Positions 1 to 7,694 of a stretch of 15,426 nucleotides of DNA are shown piece after piece. The notes beneath the pieces were generated by a model. The model had not been told where the DNA came from. It ran no database searches and worked only from the letters and a program-made list of their open reading frames with translations. Position 1 is the first letter of the stretch; every line of letters starts with the position of its first letter. Origin of the DNA: Trueperaceae bacterium (GTDB taxonomy: Bacteria; Deinococcota; Deinococci; Deinococcales; Trueperaceae); contig PXAU01000322.1 of NCBI GenBank assembly GCA_003567075.1, positions 1 through 15,426 of the forward strand, written 5' to 3'. The position numbers and the translations under genes were made by a program.

Positions 1-1550
<1,550 letters not shown>

Positions 1551-1613
1551 ACCCCGCCTGACGTCCCCGTGCCGGTGGCGCGCCGCCGGCCCGAGACGAC
1601 AGCCAGCCGCGGA

Positions 1614-1643
1614 CGAGGGCCCGAGCGTACGCTCGGGCCCTCG
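1614..1643. terminator. Perfect GC-rich palindrome, probable bidirectional terminator between groEL and gpmI
   Basis: A perfect 30-nt palindrome (arms CGAGGGCCCGAGC and complement, GTAC at the centre) lies in the 159-nt gap between the convergent ends of groEL and gpmI, 63 nt after the groEL stop. It would fold into a 13-bp stem with a 4-nt loop. There is no U-tract on either side, so it is not a textbook intrinsic terminator. Its position and near-symmetry suggest it ends or protects transcripts from both directions. A weaker hairpin with one G-U pair lies nearer groEL at about 1570-1589. Confidence 0.7.
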
Positions 1644-1709
1644 CGCTCGTCACGCCTGCCGGTGGGAGACGATGGCCAGACGGCACCGCTGCCGGCCGCC
1701 GCGCGGGCC

Positions 1710-3245
1710 TCAGCGCCGGAGCAGCGAGCGCCCCGTCATGACGTCGGGGACCGCGACGCCGAGGAGTTCGAGCACCGTCGGCGCGATGTCGCCCAGCACG
1801 CCGCCGTCGCGCAGACCGACGCCGTCCGGGCCGCCGACCAGCAGGCACGGCACCGGGTTCGTGGTGTGCGCCGTGTGGGGCGACCCTTCCGCGGTCAGCA
1901 TCGTCTCGGCGTTGCCGTGGTCAGCCACCACCAGCAGCACGCCGCCGCGCGCCCGCACCGCCGCCTCGAGCCGGCCGAGGCACGCGTCGACGGTCTCGCA
2001 GGCTTTGATCGCGGCCTCCAGCACGCCGGTATGCCCCACCATGTCGGGATTGGCGTAGTTGATCAGCACGAAGGCGTCGTCGTGGTGCTCGAGCCGCGCC
2101 ACCGTGGCGTCGGTCAGCGGCAGCGCGCTCATCTCCGGCTGCAGGTCGTAGGTGCGCACCTTGGGCGACGGCTCCATGTAGCGTTCCTCGCCGTCGTACG
2201 GCGTCTCGCGCTTGGCGTTGAAGAAGTACGTCACGTGCGGGTACTTCTCGGTCTCGGCGGTGCGGTACTGGCGCAGGCCGGCGGCCGCGATCACCTCGCC
2301 CAGCGGCGTCTCGACGTCCGGCAGCACCAACGCGTACGGGGTGCCCAGCGTGTCGTCCACGGGCATCAACGAGGCGTAGTGGATCTGCGCGACGCGCTCG
2401 CGTTCGAAGCCGTCCCAATCCGGGCCTCCGAGGAGCGCGTGGCTGAGCTGGCGCGCGCGGTCGGCACGGAAGTTGAAGAACACCACCGCGTCACCGTCGT
2501 CCAGGGTCACCGGCGCCTCGCCCTCAGGCGTGACGAGCGTAGGCTCCACGAACTCGTCGGTCTCACCGCGCTCGTAGGCCTGGGCGATGGCCTCGTCGGC
2601 GCTCTCGGCGCCGTGCTCGGCGCGGCCGAGCACGATGGCGTCGTAGGCCCGCTTGGTGCGGTCCCACCGGCGGTCGCGGTCCATCGCCCAGTAGCGGCCG
2701 ATCACCGTGGCGATGCGCCCCGGGTTGTCGGTCTCGCGCAGATGCTCCTCGACCTGGTGCAGGTACCCGCGGCCGCTGTCGGGTGCGGTGTCGCGCCCGT
2801 CGGTGAAGGCGTGCAGGTAGACGCGCTGGAGACCCTGCTGCTTCGCCAGGTCGAACAGCGCCAGCAGGTGGGGCAGGTCGGAATGCACGCCGCCATCGGA
2901 GACGAGCCCCATCAGGTGCAGCGCCCCGCCGTCGGCGACGGCCTGGCAGGCGTCCACCAGGACCTCGTTCTCGAACAGGCTGCCGTCGTCGATGGTGTCC
3001 TGCACGAACGACAGCGACTGCATCACCACGCGGCCCGCGCCGAGGTTGAGGTGCCCGACCTCGCTGTTTCCCATCTGGCCGTCGGGCAGGCCGACGGCTT
3101 CGCCGGAGGCCTCCAAGGTGGTGCGGGGAGCGTCGGCCCAAAGAGCATCGAAGACGGGGGTACGGGCGCTCGCGACGGCGTTGCCGCGACCGGGCTCGGC
3201 CAGGCCGAAGCCATCGAGGACGCAGAGGACGACGGGTGTTGTCAT
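1710..3245 (-). CDS. gpmI: 2,3-bisphosphoglycerate-independent phosphoglycerate mutase (iPGM)
   Basis: Glycolytic and gluconeogenic interconversion of 3- and 2-phosphoglycerate in the cytosol, using a phosphoserine intermediate and two divalent metals (usually Mn). 511 aa, the usual length. The alkaline-phosphatase-type metal residues are visible: D11 in DGFG, the nucleophile S61 in MGNSEVGH, D401/H405 in NPDMVGH, D442/H443 in ADHGNAE and H460 in AHTTNPVP. The substrate-binding GGVHS (119-123) and GRDT (150-153) segments are also present. The start ATG has a good SD (AAGGAG, 8-nt spacer) and overlaps the dciA stop as ATGA, so it is probably translationally coupled and is the last gene of recF-dciA-gpmI. 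A glycolytic gene at the end of a DNA metabolism operon is unusual. Function is secure. Confidence 0.98.
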   Translation of the reverse strand: MTTPVVLCVLDGFGLAEPGRGNAVASARTPVFDALWADAPRTTLEASGEAVGLPDGQMGNSEVGHLNLGAGRVVMQSLSFVQDTIDDGSLFENEVLVDACQAVADGGALHLMGLVSDGGVHSDLPHLLALFDLAKQQGLQRVYLHAFTDGRDTAPDSGRGYLHQVEEHLRETDNPGRIATVIGRYWAMDRDRRWDRTKRAYDAIVLGRAEHGAESADEAIAQAYERGETDEFVEPTLVTPEGEAPVTLDDGDAVVFFNFRADRARQLSHALLGGPDWDGFERERVAQIHYASLMPVDDTLGTPYALVLPDVETPLGEVIAAAGLRQYRTAETEKYPHVTYFFNAKRETPYDGEERYMEPSPKVRTYDLQPEMSALPLTDATVARLEHHDDAFVLINYANPDMVGHTGVLEAAIKACETVDACLGRLEAAVRARGGVLLVVADHGNAETMLTAEGSPHTAHTTNPVPCLLVGGPDGVGLRDGGVLGDIAPTVLELLGVAVPDVMTGRSLLRR

Positions 3246-4153
3246 GACGGGTGCTCCTTCGTGGGAGGACGGCGCGTGGCGCTCCAGCGTCCGAGCGCAC
3301 GCAGGATTCGGGGATCGACGTGGGCGAGCGCCTCGTCGTCGACCTGGTCGAGGCTGAGACCGCGCGCCAGCGCGGCCTGCGCCCGAGCGACGTGCTCGAG
3401 GGCCGGTACCACCGACGGATCGGCCAAGGCCTGCGGCAGGAGCGCCAGCGCGCGCTCGGCCGCCCGTTCGGCGGCCAGGGCCCTCGCCACCAGCCGCTCG
3501 TCATCGCTCAGGCTGGGCGTGTCGGCGTCGGGGTCGAGCGCTAGCCGCGCGGCCTGGCGCGTCACCCGGGGCAGCGACGACACGCGCCGGCAGGTCGGGC
3601 ACCAGTCGGGATGCTCGATCGCCGGGGCGGCGGGCGAGCCTCGTCGGGGCTCGCGCAGCGCGTCGCAGACGGCGCAGGGTTGCCAGCCCTCGGCGCGGCG
3701 CCGCGCCCGCAGCGCGAGCAGCGCCGCGCCCGCCTGCAACGCCGGCCCGGCGAGCGCCTCTGGCACGTCCTGCAGGCGGCGCGCCAGGGCCGCCACGGCA
3801 CGCGGGTCGGCGCTCGCGCTGCTGCCCGGCGTAGGCTCGGGGGCGCGCTCGGCGTCAGCGGGTCGGCCGACCCGGAAACGGATCTCGCGCACCACGTCGG
3901 GCCCCAGGTGCTCGGCGTAAGCCCGCAGCAGGTGATGGCGTTGCAGGCCCAGATGCAGGGCCGTCTCCGGGTCGGGCACGTCGACCACCAGGGTCGCTTG
4001 CTGGAGCGCCACCGCGCGCGAGAAGCGGGCCACCTCGGGGCCCACCACGCGGCGCCACAGCACCACCGCCTCGGCTCGGCGCACACCGCGCAGCAGGCCG
4101 CTGCGCCGGAAGGCCTCCCGCAGGAGCTCGGCCAGCGGTCGCTCAGGCGCCAT
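3242..4153 (-). CDS. dciA: DciA-family (DUF721) helicase-loader protein with extra C-terminal two-CxxC region
   Basis: 303 aa. Residues about 8-96 match the DUF721/DciA fold (ELLREAF start, VVLWRRVVGPEVA, then LVVDVPDPETALHLG and a long helix). DciA proteins help load or operate the replicative helicase DnaB in bacteria without DnaC, and dciA next to recF is a recurrent arrangement. This protein is much longer than a bare DUF721 domain. After a Pro/Ser-rich linker (about 101-118) it has an Ala-rich helical stretch, then two CxxC pairs (C160/C163 and C185/C188, 21 residues between) that look like a zinc ribbon or knuckle, then another Ala/Leu-rich helical region. Its start overlaps the recF stop by 11 nt and its stop overlaps the gpmI start by 4 nt. 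The DUF721 assignment is strong; the helicase-loading role is inferred from the family; the zinc-binding idea rests only on the cysteine spacing. Confidence 0.88.
   Translation of the reverse strand: MAPERPLAELLREAFRRSGLLRGVRRAEAVVLWRRVVGPEVARFSRAVALQQATLVVDVPDPETALHLGLQRHHLLRAYAEHLGPDVVREIRFRVGRPADAERAPEPTPGSSASADPRAVAALARRLQDVPEALAGPALQAGAALLALRARRRAEGWQPCAVCDALREPRRGSPAAPAIEHPDWCPTCRRVSSLPRVTRQAARLALDPDADTPSLSDDERLVARALAAERAAERALALLPQALADPSVVPALEHVARAQAALARGLSLDQVDDEALAHVDPRILRALGRWSATRRPPTKEHPS
3254..3259 (-). promoter_or_regulatory. Ribosome binding site of gpmI
   Basis: AAGGAG on the minus strand, 8 nt before the gpmI ATG and inside the 3' end of dciA. It supports this start codon and coupled re-initiation at the ATGA overlap. 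Confidence 0.75.
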
Positions 4154-5219
4154 CCGCGACCTCCACCGGAGCCTCCGTCGGCTGGATGCGACCCGCCGCG
4201 ATCCGCCACACCCGATCCGCGCCGGCGGGCACGTCGGTGCCGGTGACGATCGCCTGCGGCGCCGAGCGGGCCAGGGTCACGAGGAAGCGGCGCCGGTCGC
4301 CGTCGAGCTCGGCGTTGACGTCGTCGATCAACAGCAGTGGCGGCTCGCCGTGGCGGGCCTCCAGCAGCTCCCGCTCGGCCACGCGCAGCGCCAGCGCTGC
4401 CGTGCGGGCTTCGCCGCGCGAACCGTACGCTTGCAGGCCCCGGTCGGCCAGCCGCAGTTGCAGGTCGTCGCGGTGCGGACCGACGAGCGTGGCGCCGCGG
4501 GAGCGCTCCGCCTCGCGGGTCGCCGCCAGCGCCGCTGCCAGGTCGTGCTCGCAGGAGCTGCGCGCGAGGGTCACCTCGAAGCCGTGCGCAGCGCCGGCGA
4601 TGCGGTCGTAGGCGTCGGCTGCGGCGGCCGCGAGCGACGCCACCGCGCGCTCGCGCAGGGCGCCCAGCTCCTGCCCGAGCGCCACGAAGCGCGCGTCCCA
4701 GGTGGCACCGGTGCCGCTCGGGTCGCCGTCGCGCAGGAGCGCGTTGCGTTGCTCGACGACGCGTTGGTAGGCGCGCAGCTGCAGCGCGTAGCGCAGCGAC
4801 AGCCGCGACAACAGGTGATCGAGGAAGGCACGCCGGCGCGCAGGCGGTCCGTGCACCACCTCCACGTCGTTGGGCGCCACCAGCACCACGCCACAGACGC
4901 GCGCGACCTCCGCCGCGCGCACCACCTGGCCGTCGAGCCGGAACACCTTGCGCCCGGGCGCGAGGCCCACCTCGACCGTGTGCGGACCGTCCTGCGTGTC
5001 GACGTCGACGCGCACGTAGCCTTCGTCGTGCCCGAAGCGCAGCGACTCGGCCACGCGCGCGCCGCCGCCGGAGCCGCCCAGACCCAACGCCAGCGCCTCG
5101 AGCAGGTTCGACTTGCCGGCCGCGTTGGGGCCCACCACCGCCGTCACGCCGTCCTCGAAGCGGAGGCGCTCGGTGACCAGGTTGCGCACGTGCAGTTGCC
5201 GCAGCGATCGGACCCGCAC
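4143..5219 (-). CDS. recF: DNA replication and repair protein RecF
   Basis: SMC/ABC-type ATPase that recognises gapped DNA and, with RecO and RecR, loads RecA. 358 aa from the chosen start, a normal length. Motifs: Walker A GPNAAGKSN (K36), the Q-loop region VLVAPNDVEVVHG, an ABC signature-like YGSRGEART and Walker B LLLIDDVNAELD. An in-frame ATG at 5285 would add 22 non-conserved residues and run over the sufS promoter. I prefer GTG at 5219, because the protein then begins MRVRSLRQLHVRNL as in the family, and because a -10-like TAGACT sits 7 nt upstream, consistent with leaderless translation. First gene of an overlapping operon with dciA and gpmI, divergent from sufS. Function secure, start fairly secure. 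Confidence 0.96.
   Translation of the reverse strand: MRVRSLRQLHVRNLVTERLRFEDGVTAVVGPNAAGKSNLLEALALGLGGSGGGARVAESLRFGHDEGYVRVDVDTQDGPHTVEVGLAPGRKVFRLDGQVVRAAEVARVCGVVLVAPNDVEVVHGPPARRRAFLDHLLSRLSLRYALQLRAYQRVVEQRNALLRDGDPSGTGATWDARFVALGQELGALRERAVASLAAAAADAYDRIAGAAHGFEVTLARSSCEHDLAAALAATREAERSRGATLVGPHRDDLQLRLADRGLQAYGSRGEARTAALALRVAERELLEARHGEPPLLLIDDVNAELDGDRRRFLVTLARSAPQAIVTGTDVPAGADRVWRIAAGRIQPTEAPVEVADGA
4159..4164 (-). promoter_or_regulatory. Ribosome binding site of dciA
   Basis: GGAGGT on the minus strand, 5 nt before the dciA ATG and inside the 3' end of recF. It fixes the start at 4153 despite the 11-nt overlap with recF. Confidence 0.8.
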
Positions 5220-5255
5220 GCCTCGGAGTCTACCGCTCCCGTTGCCGCGCGTGAA
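5220..5255 (-). promoter_or_regulatory. Predicted recF promoter, leaderless type
   Basis: On the minus strand, TTCACG (5255-5250, four of six matches to TTGACA), a 17-nt spacer and TAGACT (5232-5227), followed by 7 nt to the GTG start. The spacing puts transcription start at or next to the start codon. No SD is correctly placed. It would drive recF-dciA-gpmI. Confidence 0.65.
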
Positions 5256-5256
5256 A

Positions 5257-5273
5257 CTCGGAACGGTTCCGAG
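5257..5273. promoter_or_regulatory. 17-nt perfect palindrome between divergent recF and sufS, candidate operator
   Basis: CTCGGAAC-G-GTTCCGAG: two perfect 8-nt arms around one central base. It lies directly upstream of the predicted recF -35 and covers the -35 and spacer region of sufS, ending 6 nt before the sufS -10 box. If transcription starts at the start codons it is not transcribed, so a protein binding site is more likely than an RNA hairpin. The regulator is unknown. An Fe-S or oxidative-stress sensor is plausible from the neighbour sufSU, and a DNA-damage regulator from recF, but nothing in the sequence decides this. Confidence 0.6.
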
Positions 5274-5279
5274 AAGTGG

Positions 5280-5285
5280 TACCAT
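5280..5285 (+). promoter_or_regulatory. Predicted -10 box of sufS, leaderless type
   Basis: TACCAT (TANNNT class) ends 5 nt before the sufS ATG. No SD precedes the ATG and no clear -35 is seen; the expected -35 region is occupied by the palindrome at 5257-5273. Confidence 0.5.
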
Positions 5286-5290
5286 CCGCC

Positions 5291-6523
5291 ATGGCCTTCG
5301 ACGCCTCCGTCCGCCGCCTCGACTTCCCCATCCTCGAGAGACGCGTTCACGACGCTCCGCTCGTGTACCTCGACAGCGCGGCCTCGGCCCAGAAGCCGGC
5401 GCGCGTGCTGGCCGCCGTCGACACCTTCTACCGCCAGCACTACGCGAACGTGCACCGAGGTGCCCACACGCTCTCGGACGAGGCCACCAGCCACTACGAG
5501 GCCGCCCGTGCGCGCACCGCGCGCTTCCTCAACGCGCCCAGTGAGCGCTCGTTGGTGTTCGTCCGCAACGCCACCGAAGGCATCAACCTGGTGGCGCACG
5601 CCTGGGGTCGCACGGCCCTGCGAGAGGGCGACGAGATCGTGCTCACGGTGGCTGAACACCATGCCAACCTGGTGCCCTGGCACCTGCTTGCCGCCGAGCG
5701 AGGGGTGGTCATCCGCGGTGTCCCGCTCGGCCGCGATCAGCGCGTCGACATGGACGCCTTGGCCGACGCCATCGGGCCACGCACCAGGCTGGTGACGACC
5801 TTCCACGTGAGCAACGTGTTGGGGCTGCTCAACCCGATCGCCGACATCGCCGCCCTGGCGCACGCCGCGGGCGCGCTGCTGCTGGTGGACGGCGCCCAGG
5901 CCGCGCCCCACCTGCCGGTCGACGTCCAGGCCCTGGGAGCCGACATGTACGTCTTCTCGGGGCACAAGGTGGGCGCTCCATCCGGGATCGGGGCGCTGTG
6001 GGTGCGCGAGGACCTGCTGCGCACCTGGCCCCCCTTCCTGGGGGGCGGTGAGATGATCCGCAGCGTCGAGCTGGAGCGCAGCACGTACGCCGACATCCCG
6101 ATGCGCTTCGAGGCCGGCACGCCGGCGATCGCTGAAGCGGTGGGCCTCCACGCCGCGCTCGACTACCTCGACGAGGTCGGCCTGGCGGCGATCTGGGACC
6201 ACGACCGCGCCCTGGCGCGCTACGCCATCGAGCGCTTGCGCGCCGTCGAGGGCGTGCGCGTCTACGGCCCCGAGGGCGACGACCGCGGTGGGATCGTGCC
6301 CTTCAACGTCGAGGGGGTGCACCCCCACGACGTCGCCAGCGCGCTCGACACGTTCGGCGTGGCGGTGCGCGCCGGCCACCACTGCGCCCAGCCGCTCATG
6401 CGGGCGCTCGGGGTGCAGAGCACGGTTCGCGCCAGCTTCTGGCTGCACACCACCCGAGACGACGTCGACCGGCTGGTCGAGGCCGTCGCCGAGGCGCGAG
6501 CGTTCTTCGGCGCGGTAGCCTGA
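5291..6523 (+). CDS. sufS: Cysteine desulfurase SufS (class II, PLP-dependent)
   Basis: Removes sulfur from cysteine as a protein-bound persulfide and passes it to SufU for Fe-S cluster assembly. 410 aa, family length. Visible motifs: YLDSAASAQKP near the N terminus, H124 stacking on PLP in AEHHANLVPW, D200/Q203 in DGAQ, the Schiff-base lysine K226 in FSGHKVGAPSG, and the catalytic cysteine C365 in RAGHHCAQP, which carries the class II signature. Start ATG 5291 (MAFDASVRRLDFPIL) fits SufS N termini; an upstream ATG at 5276 would add five residues and span the -10 box, so I reject it. Only 4 nt separate its stop from sufU. sufBCD are not in the window and are presumably elsewhere. Confidence 0.97.
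   Translation: MAFDASVRRLDFPILERRVHDAPLVYLDSAASAQKPARVLAAVDTFYRQHYANVHRGAHTLSDEATSHYEAARARTARFLNAPSERSLVFVRNATEGINLVAHAWGRTALREGDEIVLTVAEHHANLVPWHLLAAERGVVIRGVPLGRDQRVDMDALADAIGPRTRLVTTFHVSNVLGLLNPIADIAALAHAAGALLLVDGAQAAPHLPVDVQALGADMYVFSGHKVGAPSGIGALWVREDLLRTWPPFLGGGEMIRSVELERSTYADIPMRFEAGTPAIAEAVGLHAALDYLDEVGLAAIWDHDRALARYAIERLRAVEGVRVYGPEGDDRGGIVPFNVEGVHPHDVASALDTFGVAVRAGHHCAQPLMRALGVQSTVRASFWLHTTRDDVDRLVEAVAEARAFFGAVA
6516..6521 (+). promoter_or_regulatory. Possible internal -10 box in front of sufU
   Basis: TAGCCT covers the end of sufS (its last T begins the sufS stop codon) and lies 6 nt before the sufU ATG, which has no SD. This mirrors the hom promoter. It could give sufU its own leaderless transcript besides read-through from sufS. 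The overlap with coding sequence makes chance more likely than at the other sites. Confidence 0.4.
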
Positions 6524-6527
6524 GCGC

Positions 6528-7001
6528 ATGGGGTTCCTGGAGCAGGTCTACCGTGACGCCGTCCTCGAGCACGCCCGGTCGCCCCGCAACCGTGGAGCGC
6601 TCGACCCGTACAGCGTGCGCCAGGAGGGTGTCAACCCCTCCTGCGGCGACGAGCTGGTGGTCTACCTGCACGTCGCCGACGGCCGCGTCGACAAAGCCAG
6701 CTTCGACGGGCACGGCTGCGCGATCAGCCAGGCCGCGGCCAGCCTCATGACCCAGGCGGTGCGAGGGTTGACGCTCGACGAGGCGACGCAGTTGATCACG
6801 CGCTTCAAGGCCATGATCCGCGGTGAGGGCGCCGATCCGAGCCTGGGCGACCTGGCGGTGCTCGAGGGCGTCAGCAAGTTGCACGCCAGGGTGAAGTGCG
6901 CAACCTTGGCCTTCGTCACCTTGGACGCCGCCATCGACGCCTACGCGGCAGGCACGAGCGAGGCTGCTCAGGTGTCGGTCGACGAGTCGGAGCCGGGCTG
7001 A
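6528..7001 (+). CDS. sufU: SufU-type Fe-S assembly protein / sulfur acceptor
   Basis: 157 aa. Accepts the persulfide from SufS through a zinc-ligand swap, and belongs to the IscU-like fold. The Zn-binding ligands are all visible: C39 and D41 in NPSCGDE, C64 in GHGCAIS, C124 in RVKCATL. The stretch of about 20 residues between the second and third cysteines (around 99-118, GEGADPSLGDL) is the insertion that separates SufU from IscU. The first residues MGFLEQVYRDAVLEHARSPRN match SufU N termini. It follows sufS by 4 nt, the usual pairing. Residues after about 140 form a nonconserved acidic tail, and its last 34 nt overlap the 3' end of yggS on the opposite strand. Confidence 0.96.
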   Translation: MGFLEQVYRDAVLEHARSPRNRGALDPYSVRQEGVNPSCGDELVVYLHVADGRVDKASFDGHGCAISQAAASLMTQAVRGLTLDEATQLITRFKAMIRGEGADPSLGDLAVLEGVSKLHARVKCATLAFVTLDAAIDAYAAGTSEAAQVSVDESEPG

Positions 7002-7651
7002 GCGGAGGTCGTCAGGCTCGGCTCGGGCTCGAACAACGCCGTGCCGACGCGCACCAGCGTCGCTCCCTCCTCCACGGCCACCTCGAGGTCGCCGCTCATC
7101 CCCATCGACAGCTGCTCGAGTCCGTGCCCCAGCGCGAGCGCACGCAAGGCGCGGAAGACGGGCCGCGCCCGCTCGGGATCGGGGTCGTAGGGCGCCATCG
7201 TCATCAGCCCCTCGACCTGCACGTGCACCAGATCGCGAACCAACGCCAGCAGCGGCGCGAGCTCGCTCGGCGCGAGGCCGTACTTGCTGGCCTCGCCCGA
7301 GACGTTCAGCTGCACCAGGCTGCTGAAGACGTGCCCGTGCCTCGCTCCCTCGGCCTCCAGCGCCAACGCCAAGCGCTCGCTGTCGAGCGAGTGGATCAGC
7401 GCGAAGCCGCGGCAGAAGCGCACCTTGTTGCGCTGCAGGTGCCCCACCAGGTGCCAGCGCAGATCGGGTTGGGGGAAGGCGCTCGCCACCGCCCGGTAGG
7501 CCTGCACGCGGTTCTCAGCGAGGTCGCGCTGCCCCGCCGCCAGCAGGGCCGACACCTCGTCGGGGCTGCGACCCTTCGTGACCGCCACCAAGCGCACGTC
7601 CGACGGGGAGCGCCCCACGCGCGCGCAGGCCGCGGCGATGCGGGCACGCAC
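6968..7651 (-). CDS. yggS: YggS/PLPBP-family pyridoxal phosphate homeostasis protein (start uncertain)
   Basis: A PLP-binding single-domain TIM-barrel protein of the alanine racemase N-domain fold, involved in PLP homeostasis and amino-acid balance, with no known catalysis. Family signatures: LVAVTK with the PLP lysine (K26 from the chosen start), ENRVQAY, WHLVGHLQRNKVRF, LVQLNVSGEASKYGL, GLMTMAPY, SMGMSGDLEVAVEEGATLVRVGTALF. The start is unclear. GTG at 7651 gives 227 aa but trims the usual first helix by about 8 residues and has no SD. CTG at 7705, overlapping the pnp stop by 11 nt and preceded by GAGGTG, would restore that helix. The ATG at 7795 lies about 100 nt inside pnp and adds unrelated residues. 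It lies downstream of pnp and probably shares its transcript. The C-terminal tail overlaps sufU tail to tail. Confidence 0.93.
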   Translation of the reverse strand: MRARIAAACARVGRSPSDVRLVAVTKGRSPDEVSALLAAGQRDLAENRVQAYRAVASAFPQPDLRWHLVGHLQRNKVRFCRGFALIHSLDSERLALALEAEGARHGHVFSSLVQLNVSGEASKYGLAPSELAPLLALVRDLVHVQVEGLMTMAPYDPDPERARPVFRALRALALGHGLEQLSMGMSGDLEVAVEEGATLVRVGTALFEPEPSLTTSAQPGSDSSTDT

Positions 7652-7694
7652 CGCGGCTAGGCCCGGATGGGCGATCGCGGTCGCCCGCTGGTCG

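Noticed and set aside
1569..3920. 783-codon open frame on the plus strand
   Set aside because: Antisense to gpmI and dciA; Arg/His/Ala/Gly-rich composition with no recognisable domain. Typical of the complement of GC-rich coding sequence.
5220..5285. 22-residue N-terminal extension of RecF from ATG 5285
   Set aside because: Extra residues are not RecF-like, would span the palindrome and the sufS -10 box, and remove the recF promoter.
5144..6529. 461-codon open frame on the minus strand
   Set aside because: Antisense to sufS, whose motifs are complete; the product is low-complexity and unrelated to any family I recognise.
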